The position numbers and the translations under genes are program-made. Below the pieces are notes generated by a model that was not told the DNA's origin, did not search any database, and saw nothing but the letters and a program-made list of their open reading frames with translations. From Youngiibacter multivorans (GTDB lineage Bacteria; Bacillota; Clostridia; Clostridiales; Clostridiaceae), in assembly GCF_017873395.1 (NCBI RefSeq), contig NZ_JAGGKC010000002.1, forward strand, positions 62,001 to 126,000: a stretch of DNA of 64,000 nt. Direction: 5' to 3'. Shown here one piece after another: positions 34,271 to 42,970 of this stretch (position 1 is the first letter of the stretch; every line of letters starts with the position of its first letter).

Positions 34271-35488
34271 TTACCTTTGGTTTCTTCCTTCATCCTGCCA
34301 TTTTGTCAGTGCCGCTTTAATCCTGTTAAGTGCATCAATTACTCTCGAGTCATCCTTGTATACTCCGAGCACTACCCTGAAGTGGCCTTCTCCTCCGGTA
34401 CCGTAGTTGATCCCATCATTTACTGAAACTTTGGCTTCTTTCACCAGATAGTCGACTATCTCAGTGGAGCTTCCAATTTTCGAGACATTCACCCAGCACA
34501 AGAAGCCAGACTCGGGCATGTCCATCGTTACGTTGGGTATTGAATTGATGATTTCGAAGGCTGCCTTCCGCCTAAAGTCGAAGGACTTCCTGAAATCCTC
34601 CATGAAGCCTGGATCCTTGCAGGCCTCGATGAGGGCTATCTGGCTTGCAGTGCTGGTAGCGCCAAGCACGGATACTGCGTTGGCATATAATGAATCCATT
34701 ATAACATCAGAACATACCACATATCCAACCCTGAGCCCGCTTAATCCCATACCTTTTGAAAACGAAAACACCGTTACCGTCCTTTCGAACATTCCTGGCA
34801 TAGCAGCAGGAGTCAAAAACTCGTTCTCATAGCAGAAATCCTCAAAGGCCTGGTCACATACAAGGATCAGGTCATTCTTTATAATAAATCTGCAGAGCGT
34901 CTCCAGAGAATCCCTGTTGTATACCGTGGTCGTTGGATTGTTCGGATGAGTCAATATCACCATCTTTGTCCTTGAAGTGAGTCTTGACTCAAGGTCTTCA
35001 ATTATCAACTGATATCCATAATCCTCATGAAGGGGCACAGGGACTACAGTTCCTCCCATAATCGAGATGTTCAGGTAGTTGTTCGGATAGCTTGGGCTTG
35101 GGATTAGAACCTCATCTCCTTTGCCAATGAATGGAAGAATAGAGAAATATAGACCTGAATCCGAGCCTGGTGTAATAAGTATATTCCTCACCGGGTCAAC
35201 ATCAAGCCCGTTGTAGCTATTCAGTTTCTTAGCTATCTCATACTTTAGCTCCTGGTTGCCAATTGGTGCTGTATAGTGAGCCGAAGAAGGATTCCTTATC
35301 GCATCCACCAGTGCATCCTCTACATGCTTAGGCATTGACGAATCAGGCATGTAGGGGTCCGCCCAGCCCATTAGCGCTACACCCTGTTTCTCCAGCTGCT
35401 GGTATGAGCCGCCTACATCTGCCTTCTCAACCTTAACAAACAGTCCACCGCTGGCATTTCTGAATGCATCTATCATCTTCTCTTTCAT
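34271..35488 (-). CDS. PLP-dependent class I/II aminotransferase
   Basis: Fold type I aminotransferase of 405 residues. The PLP Schiff-base lysine lies in SFSKGMGLSGLRVGY, preceded by the cofactor Asp/Tyr region VCDQAFEDFCYENEF; the substrate-binding Arg is in HFRVVLGVY near the end. ATG at 35488 sits six bases after AGG; the ATG at 35494 overlaps the site. It is in the RidA-PTS-aminotransferase operon. Such enzymes release enamine/imine intermediates that RidA hydrolyses. The substrate could be an amino acid released from, or attached to, the sugar taken up by the PTS. Confidence 0.88.
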   Translation of the reverse strand: MKEKMIDAFRNASGGLFVKVEKADVGGSYQQLEKQGVALMGWADPYMPDSSMPKHVEDALVDAIRNPSSAHYTAPIGNQELKYEIAKKLNSYNGLDVDPVRNILITPGSDSGLYFSILPFIGKGDEVLIPSPSYPNNYLNISIMGGTVVPVPLHEDYGYQLIIEDLESRLTSRTKMVILTHPNNPTTTVYNRDSLETLCRFIIKNDLILVCDQAFEDFCYENEFLTPAAMPGMFERTVTVFSFSKGMGLSGLRVGYVVCSDVIMDSLYANAVSVLGATSTASQIALIEACKDPGFMEDFRKSFDFRRKAAFEIINSIPNVTMDMPESGFLCWVNVSKIGSSTEIVDYLVKEAKVSVNDGINYGTGGEGHFRVVLGVYKDDSRVIDALNRIKAALTKWQDEGRNQR

Positions 35489-35513
35489 AATCATCCTGCC
35501 TTTTAACCATAAT

Positions 35514-35534
35514 AGGGGGTGAAAACCACCCCCT
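35514..35534 (-). terminator. Hairpin between PTS and aminotransferase genes
   Basis: Stem AGGGGGTG/CACCCCCT with a five-base loop lies in the 72-base gap after the PTS stop codon. The run of T on the minus-strand exit is weak, so it may reduce rather than stop read-through. Confidence 0.6.
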
Positions 35535-35560
35535 TTAATTATTCAGTAAACTACCTTATC

Positions 35561-36952
35561 TTACAAGTTCTCGTCGAACCCGAATACTATTGTGAGTATT
35601 GTTGCGACTGCGAACGCTATGGCAAATCCCACCATTACCAGCCACATGTTCGAAGGATTCTCACCTATGAACATTGCGAAGTTAAGGAATGACGGTCCGC
35701 CCATGGCATAAGCCTTGAGGGCGAAGAATGATGCGAATGCTCCACCACAGGCTCCGCCTATGGCTGCTGCGTAGAAAGGCTTTTTGAATCTGAAGTTTAC
35801 TCCATATATCGCTGGCTCTGTTACGCCTGTGATCGCAGCAATGGTTGCTGATCCAGCAATAGTCTTTGTCTTTGGATTCTTCGCCTTGAGCCAGACTCCA
35901 AATGCCGCACCTGCCTGTGCCATGTTGGCGGATCCGCTGGTTGGCGAGATGTAGTTGAAGCCAGAAGTTGTTATGCCCTGTATAAGGACAGGAACCATTC
36001 CATGGTGGATTCCAAGTACAACCATGGAGGAATAGACTCCGCCATATATGAGTCCGGCAAGTATTCCGCCCTTCTCAAAGAGTATCGTTACAGCCGCTGC
36101 AAGCTTGAGGCCTACGAATGTCATTGCGGGTCCTATTGTAATTAGTATCACAGGAGTGGCAATAAGCATAGTAAGGGCTGGAACGAAGATTATCTTCAGA
36201 GCTCCTGGAATAATCTTGTCTACGTACCTCTCAACATATGATGCGAACCATACCGCGAATATTATTGGCAATACGGATGATGAATAGTTTACAACTGTAA
36301 AGGGTATGCTCATGAATGAGAATGCTGTGGTACCCTCTGTTATGAGCTTGGCCCAGTTTGATGAAAGCATGGCTGCGCATATTGTAAGCGCCACATACTG
36401 GCTCATCTTGAACTGCTTTGCAGCAGATACTGCCAGGAGGAACGGGAGGAAAACGAAGATTCCGTTTGCTATTGTGTTTATTACAAAATAAGTATTGCCT
36501 TTGTTGTTAAGTCCCATAACTACAGCTATGGTAAGTATCGCCCTTACGAGTCCGGCTCCAGCCAATGCTGGCACAATTGGATTGAATATGCCGGCTATAG
36601 TCTCGAAGAAACCTGTAAGTATGCTTCCTTTGCTGTTCTTCAGGCTGTCCTTTGTCGACTTGATGTCCATTCCGTCCGGATTTTCATCGATTGCAGACTC
36701 TTCCTTAATGCCAGCCACTTCTACAAGGTCCTTGTATACATTGCCTACGCTTGTTCCGATGACAATCTGTATCTGGTTCTCGCCCTTTACCACTCCAAGT
36801 ACGCCGTCAATCTTCTTAATTTCCTCCGGCTTTGCCAGGGACTGGTCCTTAAGTGTAATACGGAGTCTGGTCATGCAGTGCGCTGCATTTGCGATGTTAC
36901 CTTTACCCCCGATGTTTGAGAGTATTTCTGCTACTAGCTTCTTGTTGTTCAT
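35561..36952 (-). CDS. PTS transporter EIIBC, beta-glucoside/sucrose family
   Basis: Sugar phosphotransferase protein of 463 residues: EIIB domain at residues 1-85 with the phosphorylated Cys in AAHCMTRLRITLKD, then EIIC with about ten membrane helices (start near residue 110) and the sugar-site segment ITGVTEPAIYGVNFRFKKPF. There is no EIIA domain or adjacent crr-like gene, so a general EIIA must serve it. AAGGAG precedes the ATG. The divergent GH1 phospho-beta-glucosidase suggests it imports beta-glucosides as 6-phosphates. Confidence 0.93.
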   Translation of the reverse strand: MNNKKLVAEILSNIGGKGNIANAAHCMTRLRITLKDQSLAKPEEIKKIDGVLGVVKGENQIQIVIGTSVGNVYKDLVEVAGIKEESAIDENPDGMDIKSTKDSLKNSKGSILTGFFETIAGIFNPIVPALAGAGLVRAILTIAVVMGLNNKGNTYFVINTIANGIFVFLPFLLAVSAAKQFKMSQYVALTICAAMLSSNWAKLITEGTTAFSFMSIPFTVVNYSSSVLPIIFAVWFASYVERYVDKIIPGALKIIFVPALTMLIATPVILITIGPAMTFVGLKLAAAVTILFEKGGILAGLIYGGVYSSMVVLGIHHGMVPVLIQGITTSGFNYISPTSGSANMAQAGAAFGVWLKAKNPKTKTIAGSATIAAITGVTEPAIYGVNFRFKKPFYAAAIGGACGGAFASFFALKAYAMGGPSFLNFAMFIGENPSNMWLVMVGFAIAFAVATILTIVFGFDENL

Positions 36953-36971
36953 CCTTCTCTCTCCTTATATG

Positions 36972-37346
36972 TTATTTGTGGGCAATGACCTCTACTTCGC
37001 ATAAAGCGCTCTTTGGTAACTCCTTTACGGCCACGCAGGACCTGGCGGGATGGCCTGTGAAGTATTCGGCATAAATCTTGTTGAACACACCGAAATATTC
37101 CATATCTGACAGGAAGCAGGTGGTCTTTACTGCATCATCGAATGTCATACCTGCTTCATTCAAAACAGCTTCAATATTTTTCATTACCTGGCGGGCCTGA
37201 ATCTCGATTGTACTGCCTTCAATCAAATTTGATTCAGGGTTTATCGGAATCTGGCCCGATAAAAACAGAAACCCTTCAGTAGCAATAGCTTGTGAGTAAG
37301 GGCCTATTGCTTTCGGCGCCTTATTTGTACTTATTCTTTCTTTCAT
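36972..37346 (-). CDS. RidA-family enamine/imine deaminase
   Basis: Protein of 124 residues of the RidA/YjgF family, a trimer that hydrolyses reactive 2-aminoacrylate-type imines. The conserved GPYSQAI near the N-terminus, FLSGQIPI, and the active-site Arg in GHPARSCVAVKELP followed by Glu in CEVEVIA are present. ATG at 37346 follows GAGG; the frame that extends to 37415 runs through the promoter. First gene of the RidA-PTS-aminotransferase operon. Confidence 0.93.
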   Translation of the reverse strand: MKERISTNKAPKAIGPYSQAIATEGFLFLSGQIPINPESNLIEGSTIEIQARQVMKNIEAVLNEAGMTFDDAVKTTCFLSDMEYFGVFNKIYAEYFTGHPARSCVAVKELPKSALCEVEVIAHK

Positions 37347-37386
37347 GATAGCCTCGCTTTTCAATAAAATATATTTTACTATTGCT

Positions 37387-37466
37387 ACTATAACAATTAA
37401 TTTTATTTTAGTCAACGATTCAAATGTAATAATTTTTATTGAAATCTAAATCATTTATGGTATCAT
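37387..37466. promoter_or_regulatory. Divergent promoters for ridA-PTS operon and GH1 gene
   Basis: Minus strand: TTGACT (37415-37410) and TATAGT (37392-37387) with a 17-base spacer. Plus strand: TTGAAA (37439-37444) and TATCAT (37461-37466) with a 16-base spacer. No obvious operator palindrome or antiterminator hairpin lies between them. Confidence 0.65.
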
Positions 37467-37508
37467 CTTAATTACGATGAATTATTTTTTAGCGAAAAGG
37501 AGATTCTT

Positions 37509-38957
37509 ATGACTAAACTTAAAGAGTTCCCCGCAGGTTTCTTTTGGGGAGGCGCCACGGCAGCCAATCAGTGCGAAGGAGCCTGGAATATTGATGGAAA
37601 AGGTGTGAGCATTTCAGATGTTATGACAAGCGGATCACACAAGGTACCTAGAAGGATAACACTGGATATCGATGAATCCAAATATTACTATCCATCACAC
37701 GAATCTGTGGATTTCTATCACCGCTACAAGGAAGACATAGCGCTTTGCGCCGAAATGGGCTTCAACATCTTCAGGATGTCCATCAACTGGACGAGGATAT
37801 TCCCTAACGGAAATGAGACAGAGCCAAATGAAAAAGGGCTTGAATTCTACGACAAAGTTTTCGCAGAACTGAAAAAATATAGCATAGAGCCTCTCGTCAC
37901 AATCTACCATAATGAGAACCCTCTGCAGTTGACACATGAATTCAATGGATGGGCGGACAGAAAATGCATGGACTACTTCCTTAGGTTCTGTGAGGTCCTT
38001 TTCACAAGGTACAAGGATACAGTCAAATACTGGATACCTTTCAATGAGATCAACTGCCTTACTACAAAGCTTGGCAACTGGAACCATGCAGGTATACTCA
38101 ACGGCAAGACTGAATTCTTTATCGCACAGATAGATGATCCAAGCAAGCGATTCGCTGCGCTTCATCATCAGTTTGTCGCCAGTGCTAAGGCTGTTCTCAT
38201 GGGTAAGAAGATCAATTCAAATTTCCAGTTTGGAACAATGATTTGCCACATTACGGTTTACCCCCTCACCTGCAACCCTGATGATATCATCCTAACCCAG
38301 GAGGAAGACCTTCTAAGGAACTGTTTCAGTGGGGATGTACAGGTTAAGGGCATCTACCCTTACTACATTAAGAGGTACTTTGAAAGGAACGGAATTTCCT
38401 TCAAGATTACTGACGAGGACCTCGAGGTCATTAAGAAAGGTGTGGTGGACTTCTATTCATTCAGCTACTATATGTCGAACTGTATCAGCTCCGACAAGGA
38501 AAGTGCGCAAGTTTCCGGAAATGTCATGGGAGGAGCCAAGAATCCCTATCTTTCTGCAAGTGAATGGGACTGGCAGATTGACCCCAAGGGTCTTCGGTAT
38601 ACACTCAACCATGTATTTGACAGGTACAATGTACCAATAATGGTAACTGAGAACGGACTCGGAGCTAGGGATACCTTTGAGGACGGCAGGATACATGACG
38701 AGTACAGGATTGACTACATAAGGCAGCACATCGAACAAATGAGACTGGCCATTGATGATGGTGTTAACCTGGTCGGTTACACTCCATGGGCAAGTATTGA
38801 TCTTGTCAGCGTATCAACAGGCGAAATGGAGAAGCGCTACGGGTTCATCTACGTCGACAAGGACAATGAAGGGAACGGAACCCTTGACAGGTATAGGAAG
38901 GACAGCTTCCACTGGTATAAGAAAGTCATCGAGTCAAACGGAAACGAGCTTTATTAG
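37509..38957 (+). CDS. Glycoside hydrolase family 1, 6-phospho-beta-glucosidase type
   Basis: Cytoplasmic glycosidase of 482 residues. The general acid is in FNEIN and the nucleophile in MVTENGLG; the C-terminal phosphate-binding signature SVSTGEMEKRYGFIYVD is that of enzymes acting on 6-phospho-glucosides rather than free glucosides. The N-terminus FPAGFFWGGATAANQCEGAW is standard for the family. AAAGGAG precedes the ATG. It is divergent from the PTS operon and should hydrolyse the imported phosphorylated beta-glucoside. Confidence 0.95.
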   Translation: MTKLKEFPAGFFWGGATAANQCEGAWNIDGKGVSISDVMTSGSHKVPRRITLDIDESKYYYPSHESVDFYHRYKEDIALCAEMGFNIFRMSINWTRIFPNGNETEPNEKGLEFYDKVFAELKKYSIEPLVTIYHNENPLQLTHEFNGWADRKCMDYFLRFCEVLFTRYKDTVKYWIPFNEINCLTTKLGNWNHAGILNGKTEFFIAQIDDPSKRFAALHHQFVASAKAVLMGKKINSNFQFGTMICHITVYPLTCNPDDIILTQEEDLLRNCFSGDVQVKGIYPYYIKRYFERNGISFKITDEDLEVIKKGVVDFYSFSYYMSNCISSDKESAQVSGNVMGGAKNPYLSASEWDWQIDPKGLRYTLNHVFDRYNVPIMVTENGLGARDTFEDGRIHDEYRIDYIRQHIEQMRLAIDDGVNLVGYTPWASIDLVSVSTGEMEKRYGFIYVDKDNEGNGTLDRYRKDSFHWYKKVIESNGNELY

Positions 38958-39012
38958 CTGGCGCCATAAATAATCAATTTTTTCTAAGACCTGGATATAT
39001 TAACCTAGTGCA

Positions 39013-39050
39013 AAAGGGACCTGAAGCCATTTCCTGCTTCAGGTCCCTTT
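39013..39050. terminator. Terminator between GH1 and DUF2202 genes
   Basis: Perfect 15-base stem (39013-39027 with 39036-39050), T-run at the right and A-run at the left, so it works in both directions for convergent genes. Confidence 0.93.
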
Positions 39051-39056
39051 AGATGC

Positions 39057-39758
39057 TTACTCCTCATCGAGTATGCATATTCCATTATTAAGGTTCAGGT
39101 TTCTCTGTCCTCTTTCTGTATTAGCTGCGTTACCTCTTCTTGCACCCTGGAATCCTGTCCCGTCATTAAGCTGCTGGTTAGTCTGTACTCCATTGCCTCT
39201 TGAACCTCTTCCACCTCTATTAACTCCGCCTTGTCCGATACCTGTTCCTGTCTGTCCGTCCGCTGCCCTCTCAAAGGCTGCCAGATGGCTTTCAGATGCC
39301 TTCATCAGGTTCTCGAACACGAACTCAATATCGTCCGGCAGGTCAAGTTTAAGGAATTCCTCGTACATTGCAATATTTTTGACCTCTGCCTCTACGCCCG
39401 CCTTGTAGCTTTCTTCCAGAGTCTCAGGAAGCACTGTGTATTTCGATGCATCAACTGTCGGCAGTTCAAGCTTGTATGCTTCAAACAGCGGTTCAAGCGC
39501 TGCAATGTGGGTAGCCTCTGCCTTTACGATGTTTGAGAACGGCCTTACGCTTCCGTATTCAGCAATTATCGTCTCATACTCAGCCTTTGCAAGATACTCG
39601 TCCTCTAATGTGTACTTCAGCATCTTTTCAATCTCAGTTGTAGGGTTAGCCGCTGCTCCAGCCGCTCCGAAGTCAACATCAAGCGCGAATGCTGTTCCTG
39701 ATAGTCCAAATGATGCTGCCAGTATCGCTGTAGTAAAAACCTTCATATTCTTTTTCAT
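39057..39758 (-). CDS. Exported DUF2202 ferritin-like protein with Gly/Asn-rich tail
   Basis: Secreted protein of 233 residues. A signal peptide ending ALA lies at residues 1-26; the DUF2202 four-helix domain (about 40-165) has EYLAKAEYETII, ATHIAALEPLFEAY, EVKNIAMYEEFL and SESHLAAFERA, with Glu/His at metal-binding positions as in ferritin-like folds. The last 65 residues are Gly/Asn/Gln-rich and low complexity (GGVNRGGRGSRGNG). Family function is unknown; a role in metal or redox stress is often guessed. Good site GAGGAGATG before the ATG. Confidence 0.85.
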   Translation of the reverse strand: MKKNMKVFTTAILAASFGLSGTAFALDVDFGAAGAAANPTTEIEKMLKYTLEDEYLAKAEYETIIAEYGSVRPFSNIVKAEATHIAALEPLFEAYKLELPTVDASKYTVLPETLEESYKAGVEAEVKNIAMYEEFLKLDLPDDIEFVFENLMKASESHLAAFERAADGQTGTGIGQGGVNRGGRGSRGNGVQTNQQLNDGTGFQGARRGNAANTERGQRNLNLNNGICILDEE

Positions 39759-39883
39759 TTTTACATCTCCTCATATTTAAGGCCTCATGACCTTTTCTAT
39801 GTTTTCATTCTAGTCTGGAGATGTGAGGGGTTTGTGATGGATTGGTACCATGACATTGGCAGGTCTGTGGCAGATATGAGTGA

Positions 39884-40384
39884 TTAGTCTGTGCACTCCA
39901 TCTCGGAATCCTCAATTGACCTAAGCATGCTTCCATGCATAAGGTAGTGGTTGAGCATACCTTCAAGCGTGCTCTGTTCCTCTTCGAAGGCCTCGACAGT
40001 AAGTGAATCGATGTATCCTTCGCCTCTTTCTGTCAGCGCTGTATAAACCAGGTCCACAACAGCATCCGTGCCTTCTTCACCACTGTCGATAAGCGTTATG
40101 GTATGGAGGATCACATAGTTACCTGACGTCCTTGTGAAAACTATTGACTCATTCTTCTCATAAGATGAAATGACCCAGACCTCAGGACCTGGATCAGTCT
40201 TGAAGTCAGTCCTGAAGATACATCCAAGCTCCGCAAAACCTGAATCTGAATAAAGCAGATCACAGCTCCACGGACCTATCCACTCGTATTCCCTTGTGGG
40301 ACAAAGAAGCGGAAACACCCTTTCAGGTGGTGCTGAAAGCTTCTGTACATATCTGAAGGATTTCCTGATCGCATTCTTTCTCAT
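39884..40384 (-). CDS. SRPBCC (START-like) domain protein
   Basis: Protein of 166 residues with the SRPBCC pattern: an N-terminal strand and SAPPERVFPLLCPTREYEWI, a segment typical of this lipid/polyketide-binding fold, followed by antiparallel strands and a long C-terminal helix (EEEQSTLEGMLNHYL). ATG at 40384 is five bases after the tyrA stop and follows AGGAG; the longer frame reads through the tyrA repeat region in another frame. It appears co-transcribed with prephenate dehydrogenase. Ligand unknown. Confidence 0.75.
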   Translation of the reverse strand: MRKNAIRKSFRYVQKLSAPPERVFPLLCPTREYEWIGPWSCDLLYSDSGFAELGCIFRTDFKTDPGPEVWVISSYEKNESIVFTRTSGNYVILHTITLIDSGEEGTDAVVDLVYTALTERGEGYIDSLTVEAFEEEQSTLEGMLNHYLMHGSMLRSIEDSEMECTD

Positions 40385-40388
40385 GGTC

Positions 40389-41294
40389 CTATTTCTCCTG
40401 ATTTGCAGTCGCCTGCTCCTGATTAACAGTCGCTTGCTCCTGGTGAACAGTCGCTTGCTGCCTCGCATCCAGGAGCTCCTTCCTTTCCCTGCCTTCCTTC
40501 AGCAGCGACTTCAGCATAACCTTGTCCTCTGATTCCAGTGCATCCCTGTATTCCACAAGCCTTCCAATCATCGAGTCAATCTCATGCAGGAGGTTGTCCT
40601 TGTTCTCAAGGAAGAGTTCAGTCCACATGTGCTCGTTGAGCCTTGCAACCCTGGTCAGGTCCCTGAAGCTTCCTGCGGAGAAGCCCTTGTGCTCAAGAGC
40701 AGAAGGACTCTTGACGAAGGCGCTTGAGACAACGTGAGCAAGCTGCGAGGAGTATGCTATTATCCTGTCATGAGCAGAAGGGGTCGATACCTTGATGGCA
40801 CCGAAGCCAAGGCTCCTGAAGAAATCAGATACCCATTCAAGCTCGGAATCCTTCAGTTTCTCAATCGGTGTCAATATCATCGATGCGTTCTTGAACAGTG
40901 TCCACTTGGAATGGTCAAAGCCAGAGTATTCTATTCCAGCCATTGGGTGTCCTCCAAGGAACCTGAAGCCCTTCTCTTTTGCGAATGGCTCAAGTGTATC
41001 GCAAACCAGCTCCTTGATGCCTCCGCAGTCAACGACCAGTCCGCCCTTCCTGAAAAGGTCTCCCCTTCTTGTCACATACTCTATTGTGTCCTTTGGATAA
41101 AGCGCAATGATGACAAGGTCCATGGTCTCAAGTAGCGAATCCTCGAGTATCCCGGAAATGACACCCTCATCAATGGCTTTTCCCGTAACCGACATATCGA
41201 TGTCCCACCCGTAGACCTCACTGCCCTCAACATGGCCTGAGGCCTTCGCCATGGAGCCTCCTATAAGTCCCAGTCCTACAATTCCAATCTTCAT
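40389..41294 (-). CDS. Prephenate dehydrogenase with heptapeptide-repeat tail
   Basis: NAD(P)-dependent enzyme of tyrosine synthesis that turns prephenate into 4-hydroxyphenylpyruvate; 301 residues. Rossmann motif GIVGLGLIGGSMAKA at residues 3-17; GGHPMAGIEYSGFDHSKWTLF is the prephenate-binding region. The body ends near residue 275 and is followed by three copies of a seven-residue repeat (QATVHQE, QATVNQE, QATANQE), which looks like a recent addition; no ACT domain is present. GGAGG precedes the ATG. The SRPBCC gene follows directly. No other aromatic amino acid gene is near. Confidence 0.9.
   Translation of the reverse strand: MKIGIVGLGLIGGSMAKASGHVEGSEVYGWDIDMSVTGKAIDEGVISGILEDSLLETMDLVIIALYPKDTIEYVTRRGDLFRKGGLVVDCGGIKELVCDTLEPFAKEKGFRFLGGHPMAGIEYSGFDHSKWTLFKNASMILTPIEKLKDSELEWVSDFFRSLGFGAIKVSTPSAHDRIIAYSSQLAHVVSSAFVKSPSALEHKGFSAGSFRDLTRVARLNEHMWTELFLENKDNLLHEIDSMIGRLVEYRDALESEDKVMLKSLLKEGRERKELLDARQQATVHQEQATVNQEQATANQEK
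40395..40457 (-). repeat. Three 21-base tandem repeats at the 3' end of the prephenate dehydrogenase gene
   Basis: Three in-frame 21-base units encode QATVHQE, QATVNQE and QATANQE. The units are near-identical in DNA (differences mainly in codons 4 and 5), consistent with slippage expansion. The antisense frames also read as repeats, which explains a spurious open frame on the other strand. Confidence 0.85.
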
Positions 41295-41580
41295 GTGTCA
41301 AGGTCCTCCAAAAAGCAGCGTAAAGATATGGATAATCTCCACTTTACCCGCATATTCATGCGATATTTTTCTCATAATGTATCATTTATGACATTCAAAG
41401 TCAAACAGCGGAGATCCTGGAAAAGACATTCACAGATGTCTTTATCCAAGTGCATTATCTGTAACCATTCAGACTTTGCTCATGTTATTTCCGGAATCCC
41501 CCTTTTTGCTCGATTCACCCCGAAACCATATGATATACTTGAATTGATGGAAAATTTCGAATTCACGGAGGTGACGGTGG

Positions 41581-42762
41581 ATGAATATTCTCGTGGTCAA
41601 TGTCGGAAGCTCCACAATCAAATACCAGCTGTTTGACATGGATAACGAATCGGTTGTCTGCAAGGGGCTTCTTGACAAGGTAGGAATAAAGGGGTCTGTT
41701 CTGGAGCACAAGCATTCTGGCAATAAAACCAAAAGGATAGAAAAAGACATCGATGACCACAAGACCGGTATGGACATGATTCTCAGTGTTCTTCTCGGAG
41801 ACAGGACTGAAGATGTACGAATCGATGCAGTCGGACACAGGGTTGTCCATGGAGGCGAAAGCTTCAGCGCATCAGTCGTCATTGATGATTCAGTCATAAA
41901 GGCCATTGAGGACTGCAGCAGTCTTGCACCACTTCACAATCCCCCAAACCTCATGGGTATAATGTCATGCACTGAGCTTTTGCCCGGTATTCCCCATGTT
42001 GCTGTGTTCGACACCGCATTCCACCAGACCATGAAGCCTGAAAACTACCTCTATGCACTCCCCAGGGAAGCATACGAGAAGTACAAGGTAAGGAGATACG
42101 GATTCCACGGCACATCCCACGAATATGTTTCTAAGGTTGCTGCAGAAATTCTCGGCAAGCCATATGAGGAGTGCAGGATGATAACCCTTCACCTTGGAAG
42201 CGGAGCCAGCATGGCAGCCATAAGGAACGGACTTGTGGTGGATACCAGCATGGGCTTCACCCCTCTCGAGGGTCTTGTCATGGGAACAAGGACGGGCGAC
42301 ATGGATCCAGCGATAGTCTGCTACCTGATGGAAAAGCTGAATCTAAGCCCAGACGAAATGAATGACTACCTGAACAAGAAATCAGGACTCCTTGGACTTT
42401 CAGGAGTATCCGCAGACCTCAGGTATGTGATAGAGGCTGCTGAGACAGGGAACCAGGATGCCAAAGAGGCTCTGGAGGTATACTGTCAGAGGATAAAGGG
42501 TTATATAGGAAACTACATGGCAAAGCTAAATGGCTGCGACTGCCTGGTATTTACTGCAGGAGTCGGAGAAAACAGCTCACTTGTCAGGGAAAGGGTCCTT
42601 GAAGATCTTGATGCCTTAGGAATAAGGCTGGATAAGGAAAAGAACAACGCTGGCTGCATGAACTGCGACATATCGCTGCCTGACACACCAACGAGGATAT
42701 TTATTGTCCCGACAAATGAAGAGCTGATGATCGCGAGGGAGACACTGGAGCTCGTCAAATAA
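41581..42762 (+). CDS. ackA: Acetate kinase
   Basis: Enzyme of 393 residues that makes ATP and acetate from acetyl phosphate. Diagnostic segments are VNVGSSTIKYQLFD at the N-terminus, GHRVVHGGE with the catalytic Arg, FDTAFHQTM with the catalytic Asp, YGFHGTSHEYV, HLGSGASM, and GTRTGDMDPAIV. GGAGGTGACGGTGG precedes the ATG. No pta gene is next to it. It is divergent from the prephenate dehydrogenase gene, with 286 bases between. Confidence 0.97.
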   Translation: MNILVVNVGSSTIKYQLFDMDNESVVCKGLLDKVGIKGSVLEHKHSGNKTKRIEKDIDDHKTGMDMILSVLLGDRTEDVRIDAVGHRVVHGGESFSASVVIDDSVIKAIEDCSSLAPLHNPPNLMGIMSCTELLPGIPHVAVFDTAFHQTMKPENYLYALPREAYEKYKVRRYGFHGTSHEYVSKVAAEILGKPYEECRMITLHLGSGASMAAIRNGLVVDTSMGFTPLEGLVMGTRTGDMDPAIVCYLMEKLNLSPDEMNDYLNKKSGLLGLSGVSADLRYVIEAAETGNQDAKEALEVYCQRIKGYIGNYMAKLNGCDCLVFTAGVGENSSLVRERVLEDLDALGIRLDKEKNNAGCMNCDISLPDTPTRIFIVPTNEELMIARETLELVK

Positions 42763-42850
42763 AGGCAAACATGTAATTTCCAATTAATTTTAGAATAATA
42801 GACTGACAAGATTGACATTTTTCTAACAATTAATTAATATTAAGTTAACT

Positions 42851-42953
42851 GAATATCTTCAGTCCTGAGCCATTTGGGTACGTCCCGGATGGGAAGGCGA
42901 TGGAAAAGGATAGGAATATCTATGTCCGCGTCTTCATGGCGCGGATATTTGTT
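42851..42953 (+). ncRNA. Structured leader, candidate riboswitch, upstream of the TM1266/ABC operon
   Basis: About 100 bases with nested pairing possibilities: TCCT (42863-42866) with AGGA (42907-42910), GCC (42869-42871) with GGC (42896-42898), and TCCC-GGAT-GGGA (42883-42894). A downstream hairpin TCCGCG/CGCGGA (42925-42930 with 42940-42945) is followed by TATTTGTTTTG, a weak terminator-like tail. The element AATATC occurs twice (42852 and 42915) and either copy can pair with GATATT next to the last hairpin, which would give a switch. The class is not established: parts resemble, from memory, the Moco/Tuco core, and part resembles a cobalamin core, but neither is complete. Confidence 0.45.
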
Positions 42954-42970
42954 TTGAAGGAGGAAGAATT

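Noticed and set aside
40296..40532. Plus-strand open frame with SRLLLINSRLLL-like repeats
   Set aside because: It is the antisense of the prephenate dehydrogenase repeat tail; no ribosome site or family.
42851..42953. TPP riboswitch in the leader of the NMT1-like transporter
   Set aside because: The conserved CUGAGA and long thi-box sequence are absent; the class stays unassigned.
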